Source of the DNA: Streptococcus sp. WM07
GTDB taxonomy: Bacteria > Bacillota > Bacilli > Lactobacillales > Streptococcaceae
Length of the DNA stretch: 36,863 bases
Reading direction: 5' to 3'
Assembly: GCF_004570525.1 (NCBI RefSeq)
Contig: NZ_SPPZ01000007.1
Span: 1-36,863, forward strand
Below the pieces are notes generated by a model. That model was given only the letters and a program-made list of their open reading frames with translations, did not search any database and was not told where the DNA came from. The position numbers were made by a program, and so were the translations under genes. This document shows positions 7,362 to 16,962 of this stretch, in pieces (position 1 is the stretch's first letter; each line of letters starts with the position of its first letter).

Positions 7362-8975
7362 TTATTTCGTACGTACTTTTTGAATCGAACTGAGTGAAAA
7401 GGCATTTTCCTCTGCAGCAAATGTGACTCCCTCTAATTCACCCTTACGGTAAACCGATAGTACAGATTGATAAGTCAATGGGATATAGACCGCTTCATCA
7501 TGTAGAATTTGAAGAGCTTGGTGATAACCTTGTGTCACCTTTTCGTTATCCGGTTCAATAAGCGTCTTTTTGATTACCTCATCCAAAGTTTGTTTCGAAG
7601 GTAACTTCTGGATAGCAATATTCTCCGGATGTCCATGTGCAGCATCGACTGTTAAGGCAGTCATCCAGGCATGTGGATCCCACGGTGCTCCCCATGAAAA
7701 AGTAAACATAGCATCAAAGTTACCGGTCTTCGCGTTGGCCCAGTAAGCATCTTCTTCCATTGCTTGTAACTGAACATCAATCCCCTGTTGTTTTAAGGAA
7801 GCTTGCAGATACTCCGCTAAATCCTTATCTGTAGCCTTAGTTGCAATATAGGGTAAACGCAGAACCAATTTTTCACCATCTTTATAACGGAAACCATCTT
7901 CACCCAGCTTCCAACCCTGATTCTCCATTTCCTTCTCAGCCTTATCCGGAGCAAAACTATATGGGGTCAACTCAACATCTGTGTGCGGTGTTGTTTTTGC
8001 AAAAAGTGAATCGGCTTCTTGCTCTGTTAATTGGAAAATAGACTCCGAAATTTCTTGCTTATTAATCAATTGCTGCATGGCAAGACGAAGTTTTTTGTCT
8101 GCAAAAATCGTTCCATTGGCATTTAGAAGCAAGAGTCGACTAGACATTGGTGAGGAGACAGCCGTTTGATAATCCGAATCTTGGGAGAATTTTTTAAAGC
8201 TGTGTAAATCGATTAAGCCATTCCCATACAATAAATCAATCTCCCCCGCCTGAAATTCAAGAAGTCTTGTTTGTGCATCCGGAATAATCCGAACAGTCAC
8301 CTCTTTCAGTTTAGGCTTAGGTCCCCAATAGGAGTCATTCCGTTTAAAGCGGACATACTCGTTACTTTTCTTATCTGCAACAACCCAAGGTCCCGTACCA
8401 ATCGGCTCTTTGATAGAGTCCAATCTTGTATTATCTCCATCTGGAAATCCAGCATCTCCTAAAAAGCGGATCGGTCGAATCATAGCCAAATCATAAAGAG
8501 TCGCACTGTAGGCTTCTTTTAGTGTTAATTGGAATGTCTTGGAATCAATCGCCTGATAGGAGTCAATCTGATCCGTCAAGGCAAACCAGGTATGCTCTGA
8601 TTTATTCTCCTCTGAAAAAATCGTATCAAAATTTCTGCGTATATTTTCAGCTGTTACCGGACTGCCGTCTGAATACTGAACATCTCGTAAGTGGAAAGTG
8701 TAGATCTTACCATCCTGACTGATATCCCATTTTTCTGCCAAAACCGGCTCAATAGACCCGTCTTGCCCATAACGAACCAAACCTTCGTACACCATATCCT
8801 GTATTACAAATTGGTCTGGGTTATAGCGATGGGGATTTATATCACCAAAATCTTCTCCCCAAGCCAAGGTAAGGCTATCTGACACTGAAGTTTTTTGTTT
8901 AGAAGCTTGAGATTGGCAGCCAACTAATCCAAGGACTAGCAAGAAACCCATTGCTAAGTAAAGTAATTTTTTCAT
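7362..8975 (-). CDS. nikA: Nickel/cobalt-binding lipoprotein NikA
   Basis: Extracytoplasmic solute-binding protein of SBP family 5, 537 residues, with a lipoprotein signal peptide ending in LVGC (Cys20), so it is tethered to the outer membrane face. It aligns along its length with E. coli NikA by recall: NPHRYNPDQ, MVYEGLVRYGQDGS, IGTGPW, EIDLLYGN and LHDEAVYIPL are shared. His435 in WGAPWDPHAW corresponds to E. coli His416, the metal-site histidine, and Arg170 in RPIRF corresponds to Arg137. This supports binding of a metal chelate, probably a nickel or cobalt bis-histidine type complex, rather than peptide. The start has GGGAGA upstream. Confidence 0.92.
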   Translation of the reverse strand: MKKLLYLAMGFLLVLGLVGCQSQASKQKTSVSDSLTLAWGEDFGDINPHRYNPDQFVIQDMVYEGLVRYGQDGSIEPVLAEKWDISQDGKIYTFHLRDVQYSDGSPVTAENIRRNFDTIFSEENKSEHTWFALTDQIDSYQAIDSKTFQLTLKEAYSATLYDLAMIRPIRFLGDAGFPDGDNTRLDSIKEPIGTGPWVVADKKSNEYVRFKRNDSYWGPKPKLKEVTVRIIPDAQTRLLEFQAGEIDLLYGNGLIDLHSFKKFSQDSDYQTAVSSPMSSRLLLLNANGTIFADKKLRLAMQQLINKQEISESIFQLTEQEADSLFAKTTPHTDVELTPYSFAPDKAEKEMENQGWKLGEDGFRYKDGEKLVLRLPYIATKATDKDLAEYLQASLKQQGIDVQLQAMEEDAYWANAKTGNFDAMFTFSWGAPWDPHAWMTALTVDAAHGHPENIAIQKLPSKQTLDEVIKKTLIEPDNEKVTQGYHQALQILHDEAVYIPLTYQSVLSVYRKGELEGVTFAAEENAFSLSSIQKVRTK

Positions 8976-8985
8976 AGTTATCTCC

Positions 8986-9567
8986 CTATTTTAAAAATAG
9001 TATTTTCCAGCTAGAATCTTTATCAAGTCTCATACTCAAAACCTGTCCCTGTGGAATGTCAATATCCCAAAAATCCTTGGAAGAATCCACGAACGCTTGA
9101 TAAATCACTCGCAAAACACCTAGATGAGCGACGATTGCTAGACTCTGAGCAGGAGTAGCTAGAATCGATTGCATACATGCTTGAACCCGTTCTTTAAACT
9201 GAGAAAAAGGTTCCGCTTCTGGCGGTGTATAACAAAGAGGAGCTTCCAGCCACTGTTTCCATTCCTCAGGAAAGGCCTGTTCAATTTCATCCGCAGTTTT
9301 TCCCTCCCAAAGTCCGAATTTTTTTTCATTCAAGCCAGGGAGAACTGTAAACGAACGGTTCGGAAAAACGAGTCTTGCAGTCTCCTGTGAACGACTCAGT
9401 TGACTAACATAAACGTGTTCAACCTCATGCGCTTCTATCAATTGAGCCATTCTTTTAGCTTGTGAACACCCCTTATCTGTCAAAGGGCTTTCCAAACTGC
9501 CGTAAAATCGTTTCTCTTGATTACAGACCGTCTGACCATGACGCATCAAATAGCAAATTTTTGTCAT
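8986..9567 (-). CDS. cobC: Alpha-ribazole phosphatase CobC
   Basis: Histidine phosphatase (phosphoglycerate mutase-like) of 193 residues with the catalytic MRHGQT motif (Arg9, His10) at the N-terminus, SQLSRSQETA and a second histidine in IVAHLGVLR. In this pathway it removes the phosphate from alpha-ribazole phosphate or adenosylcobalamin phosphate. It overlaps cobS by ATGA and lies just before nikA. The family is broad, so the specific role rests on the cobU-cobS neighbourhood. Confidence 0.9.
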   Translation of the reverse strand: MTKICYLMRHGQTVCNQEKRFYGSLESPLTDKGCSQAKRMAQLIEAHEVEHVYVSQLSRSQETARLVFPNRSFTVLPGLNEKKFGLWEGKTADEIEQAFPEEWKQWLEAPLCYTPPEAEPFSQFKERVQACMQSILATPAQSLAIVAHLGVLRVIYQAFVDSSKDFWDIDIPQGQVLSMRLDKDSSWKILFLK

Positions 9568-10286
9568 ATCACCAACCCCAATAGCAACAGAATCTGGCTT
9601 ATTTCAACAGCTGCACCTAAAGTATCACCTGTATGCCCTTTTATTTTTTTTAAAACAAATCGACGATAGCAGAGATTCCCGACTAGAACAAAGGTAAAGG
9701 CTATCAGACCTCTTAGCTGATAGGTCAGTAGCAAAATCAAACAAGGATATAGTTGTGATAAATAAATGGCAAAATCCTTTGTCCCTTGGAAATAAGAAGT
9801 TGTCCCTCCTGTCTGTCGCACATACCGAATCCGAAAAAGCTGTAGGCAAAGCCCAGTCTTCCCAATCATTGATAAAAAGACAACCAATTTCCAATGAGGA
9901 GCAGGAAGATAGGGAATCGCAAGCAGGAAAAATCCATAGTAAAAAATCAAAGCCAAAACACCATTTGATCCAATTCGACTATCCTTCATAATTTCCAGCA
10001 TACGATCAGGAGAACGAGAGGAAAAGAGTCCATCTGCTGTGTCCGCTAAACCATCTAAATGAAAACCACCCGTTAGTAAAACATCTAGGAAAAGAATACA
10101 AAACCAAGCCAAACTGGTCGGTAAAAAAACATCCACAACTATAAATACAGCTGCCTCAAGTAAACCAAACAAGAGTCCATATAAGGGCAAAACAGGAACA
10201 CCACGCCTTAAATAGACAAGGTCTATTGGAATAGGAAGGGGAATCCGACTAAACAACTGTGTATAGAGAATCAAAGACCGAATCAT
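9564..10286 (-). CDS. cobS: Adenosylcobalamin 5'-phosphate synthase CobS
   Basis: Membrane enzyme joining adenosyl-GDP-cobinamide to alpha-ribazole (phosphate). The 240-residue protein has several hydrophobic segments and the family signature GGFHLDGLADTADG around residues 73-86, followed by RMLEIMKDSRIGSNG, which hold the metal-binding aspartates. Both ends overlap neighbours as ATGA (cobU upstream, cobC downstream). Confidence 0.95.
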   Translation of the reverse strand: MIRSLILYTQLFSRIPLPIPIDLVYLRRGVPVLPLYGLLFGLLEAAVFIVVDVFLPTSLAWFCILFLDVLLTGGFHLDGLADTADGLFSSRSPDRMLEIMKDSRIGSNGVLALIFYYGFFLLAIPYLPAPHWKLVVFLSMIGKTGLCLQLFRIRYVRQTGGTTSYFQGTKDFAIYLSQLYPCLILLLTYQLRGLIAFTFVLVGNLCYRRFVLKKIKGHTGDTLGAAVEISQILLLLGLVI

Positions 10287-10813
10287 TTGAGTTCTTGAAC
10301 CAGACCTGCAATGACAAGATAAACCCGATCCGCTTCCTCAGCAATCCACTGATTCACTTGTCCAAGTAAGTCCCGAAAATCCCTTCCTAATTGATAATCG
10401 GGAACTAAACTAAGGCCCACTTCATCAGTAACAATCCAACAAGTACCCTCCTTTGAATTTAGAACTCGAAAAATTTCCTGCCATTCTTTTTTCAAATCCT
10501 GTTCAATCATCACTCGAGTTTCCCCCTCTCCCTCCAGTAACCATTGACTCGTCATACTTGTCACAGAATCTATCAAGTAATGCTGATAGTTATTTTTTTC
10601 TAGCCACAAGGCTAAATCTCTATACTGTTCTTGAGTTCCCCAGCTAGCTGGTCTTCTTTTTTGATGATGCTGTACTTTTTCTAACCATTCTGTATCGTCT
10701 GAGAATAGCATTCCCGTAGCAACGTAGCAAACCTGGTCTTCTTCGGCAAGTTGCTTTTCAGCAAAGGCCGACTTTCCACTCTTTGCTCCGCCAATAACCA
10801 GATTAATTTCCAT
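10283..10813 (-). CDS. cobU: Adenosylcobinamide kinase / guanylyltransferase CobU
   Basis: Bifunctional enzyme that phosphorylates adenosylcobinamide and then transfers GMP to it, activating it for CobS. The 176-residue sequence has the P-loop GGAKSGKS (residues 8-15), YVATGM, and the HHQKRRPASW segment whose histidines (49-50) include the guanylylated residue of the family. AAGGAGGG precedes the ATG. It follows hemL by 2 bases. Confidence 0.95.
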   Translation of the reverse strand: MEINLVIGGAKSGKSAFAEKQLAEEDQVCYVATGMLFSDDTEWLEKVQHHQKRRPASWGTQEQYRDLALWLEKNNYQHYLIDSVTSMTSQWLLEGEGETRVMIEQDLKKEWQEIFRVLNSKEGTCWIVTDEVGLSLVPDYQLGRDFRDLLGQVNQWIAEEADRVYLVIAGLVQELK

Positions 10814-10815
10814 GG

Positions 10816-12105
10816 TTAGCCCTCCTTTAGTGTTTTAAAAGCCATTTCAAATGCCGTTAAAGTCTCTTGAAGATCCTCCCACGTATGAGCAGCTGATAAA
10901 AAATTCGCTTCATAAGGCGATGGAGCTAGGTATATTCCTTCATTCAAGAGGAGATTATACAATTGGGTAAAGAGTTCATGATCCGAAGCTTGACTGAGTT
11001 CAAAATTAGTAACCGGTTTATCTGAGCAAAAAAATCCAAACATCGTACCGATAGATAAAACCTGTAGTTTCATTTGGTACTGCTCCACCAAAGACTGAAG
11101 TCCTTCTACCAAGTAAGAGGTTTTTTCGACAATTGCCTTAAATACTTCGGATGTAAGAGCTGATAGACCTGCATAACCTGCGGTCATGGCTATTGGATTC
11201 CCTGACAGCGTGCCGGCTTGGTAAACAGGTCCCAGTGGAGCAACTTGATCCATCCAAATAGCTTTCCCACCAAAAGCTGCTACAGGAAAACCGGAGCCAA
11301 TGACCTTCCCTAAACAAACAAGATCTGGCTCCAAGCCGAATAGCCCAACCGCACCTTGGATATGAACACGAAAACCGGTCATTACCTCATCGACAATAAA
11401 TAAAGCTCCTGTTTTTTTACACAATTTCTGGATACCTTGTAGAAAGGTAGGCGTCCCTGGAACTAAGCCCATATTGCCTGCAACTGCCTCTACAATGACT
11501 CCAGCAATATCCGAAGCATAGGCTTCAAATACAGCCTCTAGAGCTTCCAAATCATTGAATGGTAGAGCAATGGTTTCCTGAGCTAGTTCCGGTAAAATAC
11601 CTGCTGAACTAGCCATACCTAGGCTAGCTACACCTGAGCCAGCTTGTACTAAAAAGGAATCACTGTGACCATGATAACAACCAATAAACTTGACGATTTT
11701 CTTACGACCAGTAACACCACGCGCTAATCGAATCGCAGACATAGTAGCCTCTGTTCCTGAGTTCACCATTCGCACTTTTTCTAAGTAGGGAAGCCGTTCT
11801 TTTAACAGCAATCCTAGATCCAATTCTGCTTGACAAGGAGCACCAAAACTAGTTCCCAACGAAAGACTCTTATTAACTGCCTCAAGAACAGTTTTGGGAG
11901 CATGTCCTAAAATCATAGGCCCCCAAGATAAAACATAATCAATATACCGATTCCCATCGATATCTTCAATATAAGAACCTTGAGCTTTCGCGATACAAAG
12001 CGGCTCTCCTCCTACCGCTTGGAAAGACCGAACTGGACTATTCACACCACCTGGAAACACCTCTTGAGCTTGCTGAAAATAAGCCTGTGATTTTGAAGTT
12101 TTCAT
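10816..12105 (-). CDS. hemL: Glutamate-1-semialdehyde 2,1-aminomutase HemL
   Basis: PLP enzyme converting glutamate-1-semialdehyde to 5-aminolevulinate. It has 429 residues, as usual. Landmarks are [11 protein letters not shown] (residues 18-28), [21 protein letters not shown] and the PLP lysine Lys267 in [21 protein letters not shown] precedes the ATG. It closes the hemACDBL block, so 5-aminolevulinate supply is built into the cobalamin operon. Confidence 0.96.
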   Translation of the reverse strand: MKTSKSQAYFQQAQEVFPGGVNSPVRSFQAVGGEPLCIAKAQGSYIEDIDGNRYIDYVLSWGPMILGHAPKTVLEAVNKSLSLGTSFGAPCQAELDLGLLLKERLPYLEKVRMVNSGTEATMSAIRLARGVTGRKKIVKFIGCYHGHSDSFLVQAGSGVASLGMASSAGILPELAQETIALPFNDLEALEAVFEAYASDIAGVIVEAVAGNMGLVPGTPTFLQGIQKLCKKTGALFIVDEVMTGFRVHIQGAVGLFGLEPDLVCLGKVIGSGFPVAAFGGKAIWMDQVAPLGPVYQAGTLSGNPIAMTAGYAGLSALTSEVFKAIVEKTSYLVEGLQSLVEQYQMKLQVLSIGTMFGFFCSDKPVTNFELSQASDHELFTQLYNLLLNEGIYLAPSPYEANFLSAAHTWEDLQETLTAFEMAFKTLKEG

Positions 12106-12113
12106 ACCGTCTC

Positions 12114-13079
12114 CTAATCTTGTAAATAAGAAGCTACATCCTTAGCAAAATAACTAATGATTAAATCTGCACCAGCCCGCTTCATCCCCAATAGGGTTTC
12201 TAAAACAACCGCTTTCTCATCAATCCAGCCATTTTGCCCAGCCGCCTTAATCATGGCATACTCACCACTAACATTGTAGGCGACCAAGGGAAGAGAGCTA
12301 CGTTGACGAAGTTCTCTTAGAATATCTAAGTAAGCCAAAGCAGGCTTAACCATTAAGAAATCCGCTCCCTCTTCCTGATCGCTCTGAGCTTCCCGCAGAG
12401 CTTCCATCCGATTGGCAGGATCCATTTGATACGTTTTTCGATCCCCAAAAGCAGGTGCACTTTCTCCTGCATCCCGGAACGGACCGTAGTAACTGGATGC
12501 AAATTTAATCGAATAAGACATAATAGGAATCGCTTGAAAACCTGCCTCATCCAGTACTTGCCGAATATAAGCGACAAATCCGTCCATGGCATTTGATGGT
12601 GCGATAATATCCGCTCCTGCCTTGACCTGACTTAACGCAACCTTACCCAAGATTTGAAGACTGGCATCATTGTCTACAAGACTTCCATCCAATAAACCAC
12701 AATGACCATGACTTGTAAATTCACAGAGACAGGTGTCCGCAATCACAATCAAGTGAGGAGCTTGTCTTTTTATTTGAGCAATAGCCTGCTGCACAATCCC
12801 CTCGTCACTCCAAGCTTGACTTCCTAGCTCATCTTTTTCAGATGGAATGCCGAATAAGATAACAGCCTTAATACCTAGACTGAGGATATGCTCAATTTCT
12901 TCTTCTAAACTGGCCAGAGAATGTTGAAAAACTCCCGGCATTGAAGAAACTTCTTCTTTCCCCTCGATTGCCTCCTTGACAAAAATTGGAGCGATTAGGT
13001 CGTCAACGGATAGTTGTGTTTCTCTTACAAGATCTCGTAAGGTACTGCTTGTGCGTAGCCGACGATGTCGTTGAAACAT
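12114..13079 (-). CDS. hemB: Porphobilinogen synthase HemB
   Basis: Condenses two 5-aminolevulinates to porphobilinogen. The 321-residue protein has the catalytic lysines Lys192 ([17 protein letters not shown]) and Lys245 ([12 protein letters not shown]). The [14 protein letters not shown] segment has Cys117, Cys119 and Cys127, so it should be a zinc-dependent type. AGGGACTAACT precedes the ATG, two bases after the hemD stop. Confidence 0.96.
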   Translation of the reverse strand: MFQRHRRLRTSSTLRDLVRETQLSVDDLIAPIFVKEAIEGKEEVSSMPGVFQHSLASLEEEIEHILSLGIKAVILFGIPSEKDELGSQAWSDEGIVQQAIAQIKRQAPHLIVIADTCLCEFTSHGHCGLLDGSLVDNDASLQILGKVALSQVKAGADIIAPSNAMDGFVAYIRQVLDEAGFQAIPIMSYSIKFASSYYGPFRDAGESAPAFGDRKTYQMDPANRMEALREAQSDQEEGADFLMVKPALAYLDILRELRQRSSLPLVAYNVSGEYAMIKAAGQNGWIDEKAVVLETLLGMKRAGADLIISYFAKDVASYLQD

Positions 13080-13081
13080 AG

Positions 13082-13792
13082 TTAGTCCCTTTCTTTTTTA
13101 TAGATAGTTTCAATAAGTGCTTCCATACTTGGAATAGTAGGTAGATAATCAACCGTATAACCAGCATCTTGTACTGCTGCTGCCGTAGTCTGTCCAATGA
13201 CTGCAATTTTATGACTTTCCGGAACCGTGCTCACAACTTCCCGAAAACTCGACCAAGCTGATGGACTAGCAAAAGTCCAGATAACCTCTGTGACTTTTAG
13301 TAGTCCTTCAAGTTGGGATTGGCCTACAGAATTCGAACTGGTTTCATATAAAATCCAGTCATAAACGGAATGCCCCTGAGCGCGTAACTGCTCTGCTAAT
13401 AACGGATTCGATAAGCTCGATTGTGGAAGGGCAATAGACGTCGCTCTTTTTTGACAAACCAACCACTCTTTGGCAAAATCTTTCGCATAAGCCGATGATG
13501 CTTCAAAGTGAACCGTTAGGCCCTTTTCCAAAATAGCTTTCGTGGTATGAGAACCAATACTAGCCAACTTGTAAGGTTGCAGATCCACGAGCGAGGATAA
13601 TAATTCAACACCTAGAGCACTTGTAAAGAATAGCCATTGTGCTGTTTCAAGCTTCAAGAGAGTCCTTTGACTTAATTCCAACGCCTGCGCTTGGATAAGG
13701 GGAGCATGAATCAATTCGTAATCAGCTGCAAACCATCTCAAAGCAACTTCCTCAGCTAGAGGATTCTGACGGGTAATCACAATTTTTTTCAT
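13082..13792 (-). CDS. hemD: Uroporphyrinogen-III synthase HemD (stand-alone copy)
   Basis: Cyclises hydroxymethylbilane with inversion of ring D. The 236-residue sequence keeps the weak but recognisable family landmarks: [10 protein letters not shown] (residues 56-65), [11 protein letters not shown], Tyr149 in ILYETSS (aligned with the conserved tyrosine of U3S enzymes), [10 protein letters not shown] (174-183) and [16 protein letters not shown]. The ATG overlaps the hemC stop as ATGA. A second, much more diverged HemD domain is fused to CobA at 22431-23873; this stand-alone copy looks like the active one. Confidence 0.9.
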   Translation of the reverse strand: MKKIVITRQNPLAEEVALRWFAADYELIHAPLIQAQALELSQRTLLKLETAQWLFFTSALGVELLSSLVDLQPYKLASIGSHTTKAILEKGLTVHFEASSAYAKDFAKEWLVCQKRATSIALPQSSLSNPLLAEQLRAQGHSVYDWILYETSSNSVGQSQLEGLLKVTEVIWTFASPSAWSSFREVVSTVPESHKIAVIGQTTAAAVQDAGYTVDYLPTIPSMEALIETIYKKERD

Positions 13793-14700
13793 AGGCGTAG
13801 ATCAAATCCACATTGTTTCATATTTGTAAGAGCTTGATAAGCTAGTGTTTCTGGTTCGCGACCGGTAACAGTCTGGTACACACACACACCCGACTCTTGT
13901 CCTAACATCACTTCTAATTTATAGGCTAAATCCGTTTTCACTGCCAATGCTCCAACAGGGTATGTACAATCTGCCTGAAGCAAGGCCAGAACCTGTCTCT
14001 CGATCTGTACACAACTGGCTGTCTCAATATCATGAACAGCCGTAAGCAAGGTTCTTAGCTCTTGATCTTCTTCACGACATTGTAAACCCAAGGCAGCTTG
14101 AGCGACAGCTGGAATAAAGCGGTCACTCTCTAAAAATTGACATCTTTCCTCAATCTGGTTAAGGATACCTAACCTTTTTATGCCTGCTACAGCTAAGACA
14201 ATGGCTGAATAATCACCTCTTTTTACTTTTTCAATCCGACTATCAATATTGCCCCTTAAATCGACATACTCTAAATCTGGTCGTAGACGTGCTAGCTGCA
14301 ATTTGCGTCGCAAACTACTAGTCGCAACAACTGCATTGGCCGGCAGCTGATCCAAGGTTATCCCAGATTCATGAAAGATGAGGCAATCACGAACATCTTC
14401 TCGTTTTGAAATAGCCCCGAGACAAGTGCCTTCAGCAAGGAGTGCTGGCATATCTTTGAGGCTGTGAATAGCCAAGTCAATTTGCCCCTCTTGCAAAGCT
14501 CGTTCAATATCCTTGACAAAGACACCTTTTCCGCCAATTTTCTGCAAACTAACATGTTGCAACTGATCCCCCAGAGTTTGATAGGGAACAATTTCAAACT
14601 GATACTCTGGATGACCCGCCTGTAATTGATTAAGAATCAATTGACTCTGAGCAAGGGCTAGCCGACTCTTACGACTCCCAACGCGGATTACTCTTTTCAT
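13789..14700 (-). CDS. hemC: Hydroxymethylbilane synthase HemC
   Basis: Polymerises four porphobilinogens. I place the start at 14700 (MKRVIRVGSRKSRLALAQ) because AGGA lies 8 bases upstream and the family begins there; an ATG 8 codons earlier (14724) is less likely. Motifs are KGVFVKDIERAL, HSLKDMP, ATSSLRRKLQL, RGNIDSRI and the dipyrromethane cofactor cysteine in DCTYPVGA (about residue 245). It overlaps the hemA end by 32 bases. Confidence 0.95.
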   Translation of the reverse strand: MKRVIRVGSRKSRLALAQSQLILNQLQAGHPEYQFEIVPYQTLGDQLQHVSLQKIGGKGVFVKDIERALQEGQIDLAIHSLKDMPALLAEGTCLGAISKREDVRDCLIFHESGITLDQLPANAVVATSSLRRKLQLARLRPDLEYVDLRGNIDSRIEKVKRGDYSAIVLAVAGIKRLGILNQIEERCQFLESDRFIPAVAQAALGLQCREEDQELRTLLTAVHDIETASCVQIERQVLALLQADCTYPVGALAVKTDLAYKLEVMLGQESGVCVYQTVTGREPETLAYQALTNMKQCGFDLRL

Positions 14701-15931
14701 CTCCGTCTTCCTTTCCAAGTCCAAATAACTCCTTGACCAATTCCAGGTCTGCTTGCTTCTGATTCGAGTTTGGTAGTTCTTTAATATAAAGAATGGGTTG
14801 TCGAAGAAACTGATTTAAAATACTCTTCATATGTTTTGAAATCTGTTTGTGTTCTCGCTCTCCCCATTCAGGAAACTTTCGTTCAAGACTCGCAAGTGCG
14901 CCTTCTTGGATGGCCAAAGCCTGTGCTCGTAACTCTCGTAAAACTGGCACAACCTCCAACTCCTCCTTCCAAACCTGATAGGCTAGTAGCTCCTCTCGCA
15001 TGTCTTGTATAATATCTGCTGCAATTGCCTGTCTCTGCTCCATATGTTGATCGAATTGATTACTAATATGATGAAGGGAGTAAAGTTCCAATTCTCCCTC
15101 CTGTGCCACCGTCCGAGGATGACACAAATCAAAGACAAGACTCCCTTCTTGAAATTGATAAGACTCCAGATACAGACGGCCCACATCCGCTGCAGAAATA
15201 ACAATACTAGCCACTTGTAGAGCTTTTCCTAAGTCCTCCCATGGCCAAAACTCCACCCGCTCATCCCCTAGAAAGGGCTGAGCCTTTTCCGGACTTCGGT
15301 TTACCAAAATAATTCGTTCCATGGTGGTCTCTAATGCGTGTCTCGTTATTAAACTCCCCATTTCACCAAGACCAATGATCAATAGCGTTTCCTTAGTTCT
15401 GTTGGCATGTTCTAACATTTCAAAAACAGTCCGGCCAAGTGACTGAGGTCTAGCATCAATTTGATAAGTTTGGTGCATTTTTTTAGCAAAAGTCAAAACT
15501 TGGCGACAGATGTGATTTAGCAGAATCCCCGTGGTACCAGTCTCGAAGGCCATTTTAAAGAAAGCTTTTAGCTGACCTAAAATTTGGGTTTCCCCAATAA
15601 TATTCGACTTCAATCCCACGCTAACTTGTAAAAGATGCTCAAGAGCTTGCTCTTCCTCTCGTACCTCTATGTAAGGTTCAATTTCCGCTATTTCTTTATG
15701 AAACCAATGTGCCAAAAAACGTTTCCCATAATAACGCCCCGTGTGCAGCTGATCCACTACTAAATAGAGTTCTGTACGGTGACAAGTTGAAATAATGAGA
15801 TTTTCTAAAACACTTTTTTCTTTTTTTAGCTTAATTAGAGCATGCTCTAATTCAGCTGAAGAAAAATGACATTCTTCAAGTAGACTTAAATCAGATTTCT
15901 CATGACTTAGGCCGACAGATAGAAGATACAT
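14669..15931 (-). CDS. hemA: Glutamyl-tRNA reductase HemA
   Basis: Reduces glutamyl-tRNA to glutamate-1-semialdehyde, the entry step of the C5 tetrapyrrole route. The 420-residue protein has the catalytic Cys50 in STCHRTELYLV, the GETQILGQLK segment, the NADPH-binding LIIGLGEMGSLITRHAL and a C-terminal helical dimerisation domain. GGAGGAAT precedes the ATG at about 8 bases. It lies 3 bases after the precorrin-2 dehydrogenase gene and overlaps hemC. Confidence 0.96.
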   Translation of the reverse strand: MYLLSVGLSHEKSDLSLLEECHFSSAELEHALIKLKKEKSVLENLIISTCHRTELYLVVDQLHTGRYYGKRFLAHWFHKEIAEIEPYIEVREEEQALEHLLQVSVGLKSNIIGETQILGQLKAFFKMAFETGTTGILLNHICRQVLTFAKKMHQTYQIDARPQSLGRTVFEMLEHANRTKETLLIIGLGEMGSLITRHALETTMERIILVNRSPEKAQPFLGDERVEFWPWEDLGKALQVASIVISAADVGRLYLESYQFQEGSLVFDLCHPRTVAQEGELELYSLHHISNQFDQHMEQRQAIAADIIQDMREELLAYQVWKEELEVVPVLRELRAQALAIQEGALASLERKFPEWGEREHKQISKHMKSILNQFLRQPILYIKELPNSNQKQADLELVKELFGLGKEDGDEKSNPRWES

Positions 15932-15934
15932 AAT

Positions 15935-16375
15935 CTATTCCTCCATATGCTCTCGCAAAAATGCAATCACTTCTTTTCGGAGTTGTTTTGCCCGAGACGG
16001 AGATTGCCCCTGTGTTGAAATCATAACAGATACACCTCCCAGGTCTGCCCAGGCTACATTATAAAAATCCGATTCAAACTTATTACCCGTATTATTGACT
16101 AATTGACTAGGCAAAGCATCGCAATATACAGCTTGATTCACTAAATCCTGATTCGTACATGCAAATACCAAAAAGGCATCATCCAAATCCCCTTTCTGAT
16201 AAGCACGGTTAATCCAAATCACATCCGCAGTCTGTAACTTAGGATGAAGCTCAGGGCTAACCACCGTTACCCGAGCCCCAGCTTGAAGCAATCCTTCTAC
16301 TTTCCTAACTGCAACCTGTCCACCACCAACTACTACAACCAACTTCCCGGTGAGATTCACCATAATAGGGTACAT
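15935..16375 (-). CDS. Precorrin-2 dehydrogenase (SirC/Met8/CysG N-terminal type)
   Basis: NAD-dependent oxidation of precorrin-2 to sirohydrochlorin, which CbiK then metallates. The true start is the ATG at 16375 (MYPIMVNLTGKLVVVVGGG) with AAGGAGT 6 bases upstream; the frame is open further upstream inside pduO. The 146-residue form has the dinucleotide-binding VVVVGGGQVAVRK, CTNQDLVNQAV, SDFYNVAWADLGGVSVMISTQG and QSPSRAKQLRKE motifs. It is shorter than Met8 or CysG and lacks most of the C-terminal helical region, so a chelatase function is less likely. Confidence 0.9.
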   Translation of the reverse strand: MYPIMVNLTGKLVVVVGGGQVAVRKVEGLLQAGARVTVVSPELHPKLQTADVIWINRAYQKGDLDDAFLVFACTNQDLVNQAVYCDALPSQLVNNTGNKFESDFYNVAWADLGGVSVMISTQGQSPSRAKQLRKEVIAFLREHMEE

Positions 16376-16376
16376 C

Positions 16377-16958
16377 TCAGGACTCCTTCCCCTTCGTTGA
16401 GAAGATTTTTCCGCTCTTACGATAAAGCCTCTCCTCAACTTTTAAACGATGATTCATGATTCTAGCTAAAACGAAAAAATAATCAGACAGTCGATTCACA
16501 TAAATCAAGCCAAAAGGGTTTATATCCTCTTCTTCTTGAAGAGCAACCATGCGTCTTTCCAAGCGTCGAATCACTGTACGAATGACATGAGTCTGACTAG
16601 CTAGAGAATGTCCACCAGGCAAAATAAAGCTTTCTACCTGCTTGGGAACATCTTTATGAGCATCGATCCGACCTTCCAGCCATTGAATTTGCGCCTGATG
16701 TTGTTTATAGGGACGAGCCCCAGGGCTAGTCGCTAAATCACTGCCACAATCAAATAGCTGTTCTTGAATGTCTTGTACCTCTGCTATTAAATCAAGAAAT
16801 ACCGGAAAATCCGCCATTTGGGATAACAGTTGACCGACCAGAGAGCAGGCCTCGTCCACAGTTCCATAAGCTTCCACTCGCAGGTGACTTTTAGATAATC
16901 GCAGACCGCCATAAAGTCTCGTCATCCCTTGATCCCCATATCCTGTATAAATCCGCAT
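16377..16958 (-). CDS. pduO: ATP:cob(I)alamin adenosyltransferase, PduO type
   Basis: Transfers the 5'-deoxyadenosyl group from ATP to cobalt(I) corrinoids. The 193-residue protein has YTGYGDQGMTRLYGG at the N-terminus (ATP binding), AYGTVDEACSLVGQLL, FDCGSDLATSPG, FILPGGHSLASQTHVIRTVIRRLERR and VNRLSDYFFVLARIMN, all PduO/MMAB landmarks. Here it stands in for CobA/BtuR-type adenosyltransferases. The stop lies one base before the dehydrogenase ATG; the start follows the cbiP stop by 4 bases. Confidence 0.95.
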   Translation of the reverse strand: MRIYTGYGDQGMTRLYGGLRLSKSHLRVEAYGTVDEACSLVGQLLSQMADFPVFLDLIAEVQDIQEQLFDCGSDLATSPGARPYKQHQAQIQWLEGRIDAHKDVPKQVESFILPGGHSLASQTHVIRTVIRRLERRMVALQEEEDINPFGLIYVNRLSDYFFVLARIMNHRLKVEERLYRKSGKIFSTKGKES

Positions 16959-16962
16959 GCTC

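Noticed and set aside
14358-14597. 79-codon minus-strand frame inside hemC
   Set aside because: It lies fully within hemC in another frame on the same strand and resembles no known protein.
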